Assembly (NCBI GenBank): GCA_029856445.1
Contig: JAHQWY010000031.1
Location: forward strand, 1-18,373
Source of the DNA: Promethearchaeia archaeon
Lineage (GTDB): Archaea; Asgardarchaeota; Lokiarchaeia; Sigyniarchaeales; SOKP01
Reading direction: 5' to 3'
Length of the DNA stretch: 18,373 bases
Positions within the stretch are counted from its first letter, which is position 1, and the number at the start of each line of letters is the position of its first letter. Below, in pieces: positions 8,378-15,076 of this stretch. A program made the position numbers and the translations under genes. The notes beneath the pieces are model-generated. The model was not told the origin of the DNA. It saw only the letters and a list, made by a program, of their open reading frames with translations, and did no database searches.

Positions 8378-8588
8378 CTACCCACCAATCTGTGCCTTTA
8401 TTCCCCAGGATTCGATAAGCCCCTTAAGTCTTTCCATATGCTTATCACTGGGTGCTTCAAATTCTTTAAGTTTGTATTGATCTCGATCTTTCTCTGGCAG
8501 TAGGTTTGAGGTTGAGGAAATTCTCTCTAATCCTTTCAATCATAGAAGCTTGTTCCTTTACGTACATCTGGTTTATGACTTGTACCAT
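8378..8588 (-). pseudogene. Small unidentified gene, probably frameshifted (about 69 residues if repaired)
   Basis: Two overlapping minus-strand frames read like one protein. From ATG at 8588 one frame gives MVQVINQMYVKEQASMIERI then RE and soon loses sense. From about 8520 the next frame gives ISSTSNLLPEKD, a charged helical stretch and a C-terminus ESWGIKAQIGG with TAG at 8378-8380. The span is 211 nt, that is 70 codons plus one base, so one extra base in the GAATTTCC tract (minus strand, 8516-8524) joins them. Alternatively the second frame is intact from a TTG at 8539 (53 residues); TTG starts are common here. A third option is programmed frameshifting or a sequencing error. I do not recognise the protein family. 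It is Lys/Glu-rich, with no membrane segment and no cysteine. Confidence 0.5.
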
Positions 8589-8701
8589 AAAAAGACCATA
8601 TTATTATAAAGCATCAATTAAATTACATTGATTAAGGAATATGGAATATTTAAAACTTCTTATTTAAATACTTAGTTTACCTTTAAGGTTTAATACTAAG
8701 A

Positions 8702-9442
8702 TTAATATAGTTCGTTAATTTTTTTTTGGGGATCTTTTTTCTTTTTTCCAAAAAGAAGTCTTTGGTTTTTTTCAACAAATTTCCAACCAAAACCCGTAAG
8801 CTCCTCAAGAGGACCACTAATTCCTTTAGGATTTCCTGTTTTTGTATATAAAATCTCTGTGCGTTTTATTGCCTTGAAAACTTGATAGGGATTCTTAAAT
8901 TTTTCAATTAAAGCATTAGCTTTTTTGGGACCTATGTCAACCAACCCCTCGATAATAAAAGATCTTCTTTCCTTTTTAGACATCTGTTTTGGGGCCTTTC
9001 TTGAAAATATAGGTGAACTATCTTTTATTTGTTCTCTATAAGCAATCCTTTCAACCACTATAGCTGTATCTTCTATATTTCGAGTTGGAATCACTGAAAT
9101 CCCTAATTTATATGAAATAAAAGCAAGCGCACCATATATTGATGAGATATTCATGCCAGTATTCTCAAAAACTTCATTGTTTAAGCCTTCTAGAATGAGA
9201 ATTGGATATTCATATGTATCTTTTAAGCGTAGTAATTGCTCGAATAATCTATTATCCATTATTGAGGTAACAAAATCGAATCCTTCTTTCCTTTCTATTG
9301 CCACATCTTTAGAAATAACAATATCAGCAATATCTAATTGTTTTGATTCATAAGATATTTTTTCTTTTTTCTTATCTAAAACAACTTTAAGTTTATTTTC
9401 TCTATGATCTACAATTATATGAACTTGTTCAATTTGATTCAT
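8702..9442 (-). CDS. XPF-like ERCC4-domain endonuclease with HhH domain
   Basis: The 246-residue protein resembles the short archaeal XPF (no helicase) or the nuclease end of Hef. These enzymes cut 3'-flaps, splayed arms and stalled-fork DNA as dimers. The ERCC4 nuclease motif is visible as IADIVISKDVAIERKEGFDF: D40, E50-R51-K52 and D56. It is followed by SIMDNRLFEQLLRLK, the usual helix after the active site. Gly of the common GD pair is Ala here. A helix-hairpin-helix pair follows: IIEGLVDIGPKKANALIEKF (163-182) and a looser second one around 214-226 (ELTGFGWKFVEKN). The last eight residues, QKKINELY (239-246), look like a degenerate PCNA-interacting peptide. The ATG start lies about 33 nt from an AAATTTAATA box. 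The gene stands alone in its orientation block. Confidence 0.9.
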   Translation of the reverse strand: MNQIEQVHIIVDHRENKLKVVLDKKKEKISYESKQLDIADIVISKDVAIERKEGFDFVTSIMDNRLFEQLLRLKDTYEYPILILEGLNNEVFENTGMNISSIYGALAFISYKLGISVIPTRNIEDTAIVVERIAYREQIKDSSPIFSRKAPKQMSKKERRSFIIEGLVDIGPKKANALIEKFKNPYQVFKAIKRTEILYTKTGNPKGISGPLEELTGFGWKFVEKNQRLLFGKKKKDPQKKINELY

Positions 9443-9470
9443 AATGCTATTTAAAATTAAACTAGTTAGA

Positions 9471-9480
9471 TATTAAATTT
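9471..9480 (-). promoter_or_regulatory. TATA-like box of the XPF-like nuclease gene
   Basis: AAATTTAATA on the minus strand is centred about 33 nt before the ATG at 9442. No Shine-Dalgarno site is present. The motif is weak in this AT-rich background. Confidence 0.3.
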
Positions 9481-9573
9481 TTAACATTTGAATTATTAAA
9501 GGAATAATTTTGAATTATAAAAACTAAAAATGGAATGCAAAATTAATTATTTTCTTAGAATTTCTTAAACATA

Positions 9574-10842
9574 TCATGTAACTCTAAAGAAATAAATTAC
9601 ATAAAAGAGTACTATTAAAATAACAATAAATTCAACAGCAATTCTCATTGAATTTTTAATCAGGTATTTATAGGGAACTATTTTTTCATGAATTAACTTT
9701 AGGTCTTCAAATAGAGCAATTATATTTGGCATCCCATATCCTTGAGAAAAATTGTCTAATTCTAAATTCCTACTAGACATTTTTAGCAATTCAAAAATTT
9801 CATTATAAGACTCCTTTGGTTTAAATTCCTTTATTAAAGCAACTAAACCAGCTCCAATTGCAGCAGCAACGCTAGTACCTGTGACTGACACCTTTAATTC
9901 ATCTGTTAAAGGAAACTGTATTCTTGAACCAGGTAAACAGAAATCTGGTTTTATTCTATTGTCAATAGTAGGACCTCTTCCACTAAATGGTGTAATTGTA
10001 AGATTTTTTGTTAGAGATCCAAAAGAAATTACTTTCTTAGCGGCTCCAGGACTCCCAACTGATGTTGCTTTTGGACCAAAATTACCGGCAGGGCACACAA
10101 TAATAATTCCTTTGTCAACCATCATGTCACAGGCATATGATAAGATATCCATGCCATCAGAAGGATGATTCGATATCAAAGATATTAATAATACATCAAC
10201 TAAAATATTCTCTTTGATTATACTATCAAAAACCTGTAAGACACTTGAAAAATAATATTCTTCTTTTGTATTGGAAATATCAAAATCAATTAGATTTGCA
10301 TCTGGAGCAATTCCAATGGGATTATTTTTAAGATCATTAAATTGGTTTCCGATAATACCAGCCATTATAGTTCCATGGGTAATTTGATTTCCTAGTTCTT
10401 TTTTCAGTTCCTCTTTATTGTTATAGTATCTTGAAACATTAGCTATTGATAAGAAATTACTGTTTATTCCATTATCAACAATCCCAATTTTTACATTTTT
10501 CCCCGTGTGTGAAATTTGAGATTTTTTACCTTTATTCAAATCTAAGATATTATTTACTTCTATAAGAGAAAGGAATAATTTTTGATCCTCTTCGATTCTT
10601 TTTATTAGCTCCTCTCCTTCAAATTTTAAAATTTGTTGAGTGTCTAAAACGGTGATTAGGGAAGGGATAAAATCTATCTTACTTAAGACGTTTATATGTT
10701 TATATTTTGAAATAAATTTCTCTCGTTTTGAAATATTCTCAAAGGAAATTATTGTTCGAAACTCCTTTATAATATCTGAAGATGCTTCTCCTTGATTTTC
10801 AATTTCCTTGAGTAAAAGATGATAAATATTTTTCGGTTTCAT
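9574..10842 (-). CDS. Subtilisin-like serine protease (S8) with C-terminal membrane anchor
   Basis: The 422-residue protein is an S8 family peptidase with a complete catalytic set: D123 in IVDNGI, H156 in THGTIMAG, oxyanion N254 in PAGNFGP, and S324 in TGTSVAAA. Residues about 30-95 resemble an I9-type propeptide ending in a KRIEEDQ-like segment, which in this family acts as chaperone and inhibitor. There is no N-terminal signal peptide or membrane segment. The only hydrophobic helix is at the extreme C-terminus (about 401-419), followed by RVT. This makes it look like a tail-anchored protein with the protease in the cytoplasm. An outside location would need an unusual export route. The gene lies 21 nt after the aldolase gene and is likely cotranscribed with it, without a visible Shine-Dalgarno site. 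The target is unknown. Confidence 0.93.
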   Translation of the reverse strand: MKPKNIYHLLLKEIENQGEASSDIIKEFRTIISFENISKREKFISKYKHINVLSKIDFIPSLITVLDTQQILKFEGEELIKRIEEDQKLFLSLIEVNNILDLNKGKKSQISHTGKNVKIGIVDNGINSNFLSIANVSRYYNNKEELKKELGNQITHGTIMAGIIGNQFNDLKNNPIGIAPDANLIDFDISNTKEEYYFSSVLQVFDSIIKENILVDVLLISLISNHPSDGMDILSYACDMMVDKGIIIVCPAGNFGPKATSVGSPGAAKKVISFGSLTKNLTITPFSGRGPTIDNRIKPDFCLPGSRIQFPLTDELKVSVTGTSVAAAIGAGLVALIKEFKPKESYNEIFELLKMSSRNLELDNFSQGYGMPNIIALFEDLKLIHEKIVPYKYLIKNSMRIAVEFIVILIVLFYVIYFFRVT

Positions 10843-10863
10843 TGTAGATAAGTAATGTTTATT

Positions 10864-11667
10864 TTAGTCAAACTTGTATTCTTTTAACACTTCTTCTACT
10901 GTATAATTATTATGAACAATTTTTGAAATAGCACTTACAGTTTTTGTAGGATCTTCTGATTGGAACACATTTCTTCCAAAGGCTACTCCTGATCCCCCTG
11001 CTTGTAAGGAGTCATAAACCATTTGTAATACATCTGGTATGGTATCCATTTTTGGGCCTCCAGCGATAATAACTGGAGTATGTTTTACCCCTTCAACAAT
11101 ATACTTAAACGAATCAATATCACCTGTATAGTTTGTTTTAACAATATCAGCTCCTAATTCTACTCCTGCTCTTACTGCAATGTTTACTACTTCAGGATCA
11201 TTTTCATCTTGGATTTTTTTCCCTCTTGGGTACATCATCGCTATTAAAGGAACTCCCCATTTCCTTGATGCCTCAACAGCTTTACTAGCATCTTGTAGCA
11301 TTTCAGGTTCTTCATCTGCACCTATATTAATATGAATCGATACTCCATCAGCACCTAATTTTAAAGCTCTTTCTACTGAACATACTAATACCTTCCTATT
11401 TGGATCAGGTGCTAAATCAGTTGCGGCTGACAAGTGGATTATTAAACCTATGTCCTTTCCATATTGTCTATGCCCCGCACCTACCATACCTGAATGCATT
11501 AAAACAGCATTTGCTCCACCTAATGCTACTTTATCGACCATTTCAGCAATATCTTCTAATCCTTTAATTGTACCAAGAGTCAATCCATGGTCCATTGGTA
11601 TTATAATCGTTCTTTTAGTTTTCCGATCAATAAACCTTTCTATTCTAATACTTTTTCCAATACTCAA
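10864..11667 (-). CDS. aroA': 2-amino-3,7-dideoxy-D-threo-hept-6-ulosonate synthase (DhnA-family aldolase)
   Basis: This 267-residue class I aldolase of the DhnA family resembles Methanocaldococcus MJ0400. That enzyme makes ADTH from a ketose phosphate and L-aspartate semialdehyde, the first step of the archaeal route to 3-dehydroquinate. Likely active-site residues are D26 in PMDHG, Y146 in MMYPRGK and the Schiff-base K177 in IVKTNYTGDID. Phosphate-binding loops are AGGPK (202-206) and GRN (231-233). The closest alternative is archaeal class I fructose-bisphosphate aldolase, which shares these motifs; the overall wording favours ADTH synthase. The start is TTG: an in-frame TGA lies only 12 nt upstream, so no longer start exists. 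A TATA-like AATTTAAATT is centred about 28 nt upstream, suggesting leaderless initiation at this TTG. No aroB'-like partner is in the window. Confidence 0.85.
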   Translation of the reverse strand: MSIGKSIRIERFIDRKTKRTIIIPMDHGLTLGTIKGLEDIAEMVDKVALGGANAVLMHSGMVGAGHRQYGKDIGLIIHLSAATDLAPDPNRKVLVCSVERALKLGADGVSIHINIGADEEPEMLQDASKAVEASRKWGVPLIAMMYPRGKKIQDENDPEVVNIAVRAGVELGADIVKTNYTGDIDSFKYIVEGVKHTPVIIAGGPKMDTIPDVLQMVYDSLQAGGSGVAFGRNVFQSEDPTKTVSAISKIVHNNYTVEEVLKEYKFD

Positions 11668-11690
11668 TGGTAAAATTCATCCCAAAAAAT

Positions 11691-11700
11691 AATTTAAATT
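11691..11700 (-). promoter_or_regulatory. TATA-like box of the aldolase-protease operon
   Basis: AATTTAAATT is centred about 28 nt before the TTG at 11667. This predicts transcription starting at or next to the start codon. It sits in the 119-nt divergent intergenic region shared with the [4Fe-4S] protein gene. Confidence 0.45.
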
Positions 11701-11786
11701 TAGACTGTTCATTATTAAATAAAAATTTATTCTATTTTTAATTAATCTCAATAAATCAACACAAATTAGGATATTGGAATTATAAA

Positions 11787-12677
11787 TTGAAGAAATTATT
11801 GTTAATCTTTTTAGAGAATTTATTTGCTAACAGTCAGCTTAATCGATTACCCGAAAGTTATGGTGGAGGAAGAATTTTTTCAAATCCAATTATAGGAATT
11901 TCTAAAGGTGACGATCCTGTTTTTGACAAATTTAAAGAAGTAGCTGCTCCTCGACACATGACACCTGCTGAGATGTGGTTAGCTAGTAGATTACCAGAAG
12001 AGACTAATTTACCTTCTAAACTAAGAATAATTTCTATTGTTTGCCCATTTACTTCTGAAATTCGCGAAGAAAGTATGAAAGCAAAAGTTATGCCTGCTGA
12101 AATATATTGTATAGGTAGAAATTATGCCAATGCTTTTAAAATAGATGTTATGAAACAAGTTATTAGGTTTTTTCAACAAAAGGATTTTTTGGCAACAGCA
12201 GGGATGCTTAGCGAAGCTTTTGATATTTACTCTGGATTTTTATCAACTTGGTCAGAGAGACATATAGCTTTTGCTGCTGGACTAGGAACATTTAGCTTAC
12301 ACGAAGGATTCATATCAGAACTAGGATGTAATATTAGGTTATGTTCAGTGATTACTAATGCTCCTCTTGAAGTAACTCCTCGTAAAAGTAATGATCCTTA
12401 TAGTAATTGTTTATATTATGCTAAAGGTACATGTAGAAAATGTGAAGAAAAATGCCCTGCTAAGGCAATCTCAGAAAATGGGCACGATAAATTAAAGTGT
12501 TGGACTTATGGTAGAAAAGTAGAAGCAGAAATGAATGCTCTTCTTGGCTCAATTCTCAAACCTCATTGGCGACGTGTTCGAGGAGAAGTAAGAGAACAAA
12601 AACCACCCGTTGGTTGTGCGTTTTGTCAATATGGTGTTCCATGCATGGATAAAAATCCCATGGCTTATGAAAAGTAG
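11787..12677 (+). CDS. QueG-like [4Fe-4S] protein (COG1600-type)
   Basis: The 296-residue protein belongs to the epoxyqueuosine reductase / reductive-dehalogenase-like group. The N-terminal segment YGGGRIFSNPIIGISKGDDP (25-44) and the middle WSERHIAFAAGLGTFSLHEG (155-174) fit that group. A ferredoxin-like cluster motif CRKCEEKCP (C216, C219, C223) is followed by C238 and a second set C277, C280 and C286. Together with C208 there are enough cysteines for two [4Fe-4S] clusters. QueG itself uses cobalamin to make queuosine; archaea usually make archaeosine, so the true substrate is uncertain and it should not be named queG. The start is TTG at 11787, because the conserved N-terminus begins soon after and the next Met is residue 58. 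It diverges from the aldolase operon and converges on nadB 15 nt away. Confidence 0.75.
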   Translation: MKKLLLIFLENLFANSQLNRLPESYGGGRIFSNPIIGISKGDDPVFDKFKEVAAPRHMTPAEMWLASRLPEETNLPSKLRIISIVCPFTSEIREESMKAKVMPAEIYCIGRNYANAFKIDVMKQVIRFFQQKDFLATAGMLSEAFDIYSGFLSTWSERHIAFAAGLGTFSLHEGFISELGCNIRLCSVITNAPLEVTPRKSNDPYSNCLYYAKGTCRKCEEKCPAKAISENGHDKLKCWTYGRKVEAEMNALLGSILKPHWRRVRGEVREQKPPVGCAFCQYGVPCMDKNPMAYEK

Positions 12678-12690
12678 ATTTTTATTATTT
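12678..12690 (+). terminator. T-rich terminator between the [4Fe-4S] protein and nadB
   Basis: ATTTTTATTATTT directly follows the TAG at 12675-12677 and fills almost the whole 15-nt gap before the convergent nadB gene. It is a plausible archaeal U-tract terminator for the plus-strand gene. Confidence 0.4.
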
Positions 12691-12692
12691 GA

Positions 12693-14264
12693 TTACCAAG
12701 GTCTTCTGAGAGTAGTCGGTCTACTCATTTCAGATTTATTTGGATAATCCAAATTATAATGGATCCCCCTGCTTTCTTTCCTTGAAATTGCACTTACAAT
12801 AATAATTTTCGCAACTGTTGCTAAATTTCTTAATTCTACAAGATTTTTTTCTATTTTAAAATCCCAATAGTATTGATCAATTTCATCAAGAAGTAAGTTG
12901 ATTCTTTTTTTCGCTCTCTGTAAACGCTTATCTGTTCTAACAATACCAACATAATTCCACATAAATCTTCTTATTTCATCCCAATTCTGACTAAGCACAA
13001 CTGCTTCTGTAGATGGTACTGCATTTCCGGGTTCCCATTCTGGAAATTCCTTAATTTTTAAACCATGGATTTCTTTTGCTAAGGTATTAGCGCATTCATG
13101 AGCAGTAACTAGTCCTTCGAGTAATGAATTACTAGCCAACCTATTAGCTCCATGTAAACCTGTACAAGCCGATTCTCCGATGATATATAAATTTTTTACT
13201 TCTGTTGATCCATTTATTTCTGTTTTGACACCACCACAGCAATAATGGGCCGCAGGAACGACTGGAATTGGTTGTTTTGTAATGTCTATATTGAAATCCA
13301 AGCAAGTATTATAAATTCCAGGAAAATGATTTCTAATAAAATTTGAATCTCTTTGTGTAGCTATATCTAAATAAACATAATCATCCCCAGATCTTTTCAA
13401 TTCAGCATCAATTGCTCTTGAAACTACATCACGTGGAGCAAGTTCTTTTTGTGGATGATATTTTTCCATAAATTCATTTCCTCGAATATCTTTTAAGATA
13501 GCACCTTCTCCTCTCATGGCTTCAGTGATTAGAAATGACTTGGCATAAGGATGGTATAGACAAGTAGGATGAAATTGATAGAATTCCATATTGGCTATTG
13601 TTGCTCCAGCACGGTAGGCCATTGCAATACCATCTCCAGAAGCAATATCTGGATTTGTTGTGTAGAGATAAATCTTACCAGCTCCACCTGTTGCTAATAT
13701 TGTTGCTTTTGCAGCTATATTATGAATTTCCTCACTTTCTTGATTTAAAACATAAACACCATAGCATCTAAAATTCTTAGCAAATAAATTTACAGCACAC
13801 CAATTTTCTTTTATCTCAACATTAGACAATTTTTTAACATTACTTATAAGAGTATTCTCAATAGATTGTCCTGTTTGATCGTTTACGTGTAGAACTCTTC
13901 TAACTGTATGCCCTCCTTCCTTACTAAGGTCATATTCCCCATTCGCATTACGCGTAAATTCTACTCCCAAATCAATTAAGTCAATTATCCTTTCTGGAGC
14001 TTGAGTAATAATTTTCTTTACAACTTTTTCATCACATAAACCATCTCCTGCTACTAAAGTGTCTTGTATATGTTTATCGAAATTATCATCGTTATTCCAA
14101 ACACAGGCAATACCACCCTGAGCATGATAAGTACTACTCTCATGTAGACTTTCTTTAGTAATTAAAAGAATTTTTTCATCGGGAGCTAATTTAGATAAAT
14201 AAATTGCCAGAGAAAGTCCAGAAATACCACTTCCTATAATTAAGAAATCCGTTTTAAGTTTCAA
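12693..14264 (-). CDS. nadB: L-aspartate oxidase
   Basis: NadB oxidises L-aspartate to iminoaspartate with FAD, the first step of de novo NAD synthesis. Quinolinate synthase NadA takes the product. The 523-residue length is normal. The FAD-binding GSGISGLSLA is at 11-20. Conserved blocks are STYHAQGGIA (44-53), GGHTVRRVLH (117-126), EFYQFHPTCLYHP (227-239), TEAMRGEGA (247-255) and APRDVVSRAID (276-286). PAAHYCCGGV (337-346) and GANRLASNSLLEG (372-384) also match, the latter two holding the equivalents of E. coli H351 and R386. The start is TTG at 14264, which begins the normal Rossmann fold at residue 6. A TATA-like element lies 27 nt upstream. In an anaerobe, fumarate rather than oxygen would be the likely electron acceptor. 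nadA and nadC are not in the window. Confidence 0.96.
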   Translation of the reverse strand: MKLKTDFLIIGSGISGLSLAIYLSKLAPDEKILLITKESLHESSTYHAQGGIACVWNNDDNFDKHIQDTLVAGDGLCDEKVVKKIITQAPERIIDLIDLGVEFTRNANGEYDLSKEGGHTVRRVLHVNDQTGQSIENTLISNVKKLSNVEIKENWCAVNLFAKNFRCYGVYVLNQESEEIHNIAAKATILATGGAGKIYLYTTNPDIASGDGIAMAYRAGATIANMEFYQFHPTCLYHPYAKSFLITEAMRGEGAILKDIRGNEFMEKYHPQKELAPRDVVSRAIDAELKRSGDDYVYLDIATQRDSNFIRNHFPGIYNTCLDFNIDITKQPIPVVPAAHYCCGGVKTEINGSTEVKNLYIIGESACTGLHGANRLASNSLLEGLVTAHECANTLAKEIHGLKIKEFPEWEPGNAVPSTEAVVLSQNWDEIRRFMWNYVGIVRTDKRLQRAKKRINLLLDEIDQYYWDFKIEKNLVELRNLATVAKIIIVSAISRKESRGIHYNLDYPNKSEMSRPTTLRRPW

Positions 14265-14285
14265 TGGAAAGTTAAATTTATTCTG

Positions 14286-14296
14286 AAATTTAATTA
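14286..14296 (-). promoter_or_regulatory. TATA-like box of nadB
   Basis: TAATTAAATTT on the minus strand is centred about 27 nt before the TTG at 14264. The spacing predicts a leaderless nadB transcript and supports the TTG start. Confidence 0.4.
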
Positions 14297-14533
14297 GAAG
14301 TTATTTTTTATTACAAATGATTAAATTAAAATTTTATTGCTATTGGAAGTAATAAAACCAAATTCTGCAATGAAAATCAGGAATAAGTCATATACTAATT
14401 TTACTAATTTTTTTGCATAAAAACAATTTATTATTCAATTACTTAAATAATTCTATGGCAGTGGGTTTCTTTTAAAATTCAAAATTTTATAAATTTTTGT
14501 TATATTTAAATGACATACTCATAAAAACTAAAG

Positions 14534-14543
14534 ATATTTAAAA
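14534..14543 (+). promoter_or_regulatory. TATA-like box of the first phosphatase gene
   Basis: ATATTTAAAA is centred about 35 nt before the ATG at 14573, giving a predicted leader of under 10 nt. An AAGGA at 14566-14570 is too close to the ATG to be a good Shine-Dalgarno site. Confidence 0.4.
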
Positions 14544-14572
14544 CTACTAAAAAAAGTTGATTATTAAGGATA

Positions 14573-15076
14573 ATGAAAAAAATAAAACGTGTACTCTATA
14601 TTTGTGCCGGTAATACCTGTCGAAGCCCTTTTGCACTAGCTTTCTCCAATTATTTAAAAAATACAAAATTTAAGGAAGAACTAAAGGACGTGGAATTTGA
14701 TTCAGCAGGTATCTATCATTATTACAAAACGGCTCAACCAGGTACTGTTAATTATTTAAAATCTAAAGGTATCGATATAAGTGATTTCAAGACAAAAAGA
14801 ATTGATGAAGAGCTTATAGAAAAACAAGATCTCATTTTAGGATTTGAACAACGTCATCATATTAATAAATTAAAAAGGAAATTTAAAACTGTGAAAAATC
14901 TTAATGAAAAGCTCTTTTTATTGTTAGATTTTGCTGGAGAAAAGGAAAATCTTGAGATTTTTGATCCATTTCATCTTGAAGAAGAGGAATATAATAAAAT
15001 CCTTAAAAGAATCGAAGACGGAGTAAGAAAAACTCTTGAAAGAATTATTGAAATTAATAATGAAACTCCCAATTAA
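14573..15076 (+). CDS. Low-molecular-weight phosphatase (LMW-PTP/YwlE family), paralogue 1
   Basis: The 167-residue cytoplasmic protein has the P-loop CAGNTCRSP, with nucleophile C11 and phosphate-binding R17. The general-acid loop is D131 in FDPFHLEEEEY. The family cleaves phosphate from Tyr, Arg or arsenate substrates through a cysteinyl-phosphate. The residue after GN is Thr15. Bacillus YwlE, a protein-arginine phosphatase, has Thr there, while classical tyrosine phosphatases have Ile, so a phospho-Arg or other substrate is possible. C16 next to R17 offers a redox disulfide with C11. The gene's stop overlaps the convergent MFS-longin gene by 4 nt. A paralogue lies 1.7 kb downstream on the same strand. 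An ArsC-type role is less likely because no arsenic genes are nearby. Confidence 0.88.
   Translation: MKKIKRVLYICAGNTCRSPFALAFSNYLKNTKFKEELKDVEFDSAGIYHYYKTAQPGTVNYLKSKGIDISDFKTKRIDEELIEKQDLILGFEQRHHINKLKRKFKTVKNLNEKLFLLLDFAGEKENLEIFDPFHLEEEEYNKILKRIEDGVRKTLERIIEINNETPN

Larger units (their letters stand above)
8273..8701. other. 429-nt gap between the TSUP permease and XPF-like genes
   Basis: The central part is the small broken or TTG-started gene at 8378-8588. The left part (8273-8377) holds the TSUP promoter region. The right part (8589-8701) is AT-rich and contains TATA-like stretches (TATTTAAATA at 8661-8670, TTATAAA at 8604-8610) that could serve the small gene. I see no tRNA, repeat array or insertion sequence. 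Confidence 0.5.
14265..14572. other. 308-nt divergent intergenic region (nadB / phosphatase)
   Basis: This very AT-rich region carries a TATA-like element on each side (14286-14296 for nadB, 14534-14543 for the phosphatase gene). I see no tRNA, no convincing small reading frame and no clear hairpin in the middle part. Confidence 0.5.

Noticed and set aside
8640..8700. Short inverted repeat around ACCTTTAAGGT near 8678-8690 as a terminator hairpin
   Set aside because: The arms are only five bases with a one-base centre and are AT-rich. This is expected by chance, and no T-run follows in either orientation.
9881..10168. A 95-codon open frame antisense to the subtilase gene
   Set aside because: It lies fully inside a gene with an intact catalytic triad and has no domain or promoter of its own. 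The same holds for the antisense frames within the permease, ATPase and aldolase genes.
10864..11667. Assignment as fructose-bisphosphate aldolase
   Set aside because: The active-site motifs are shared between the two DhnA-family enzymes, but the sequence closely follows the MJ0400 ADTH synthase pattern across its length. FBA is kept as the alternative.
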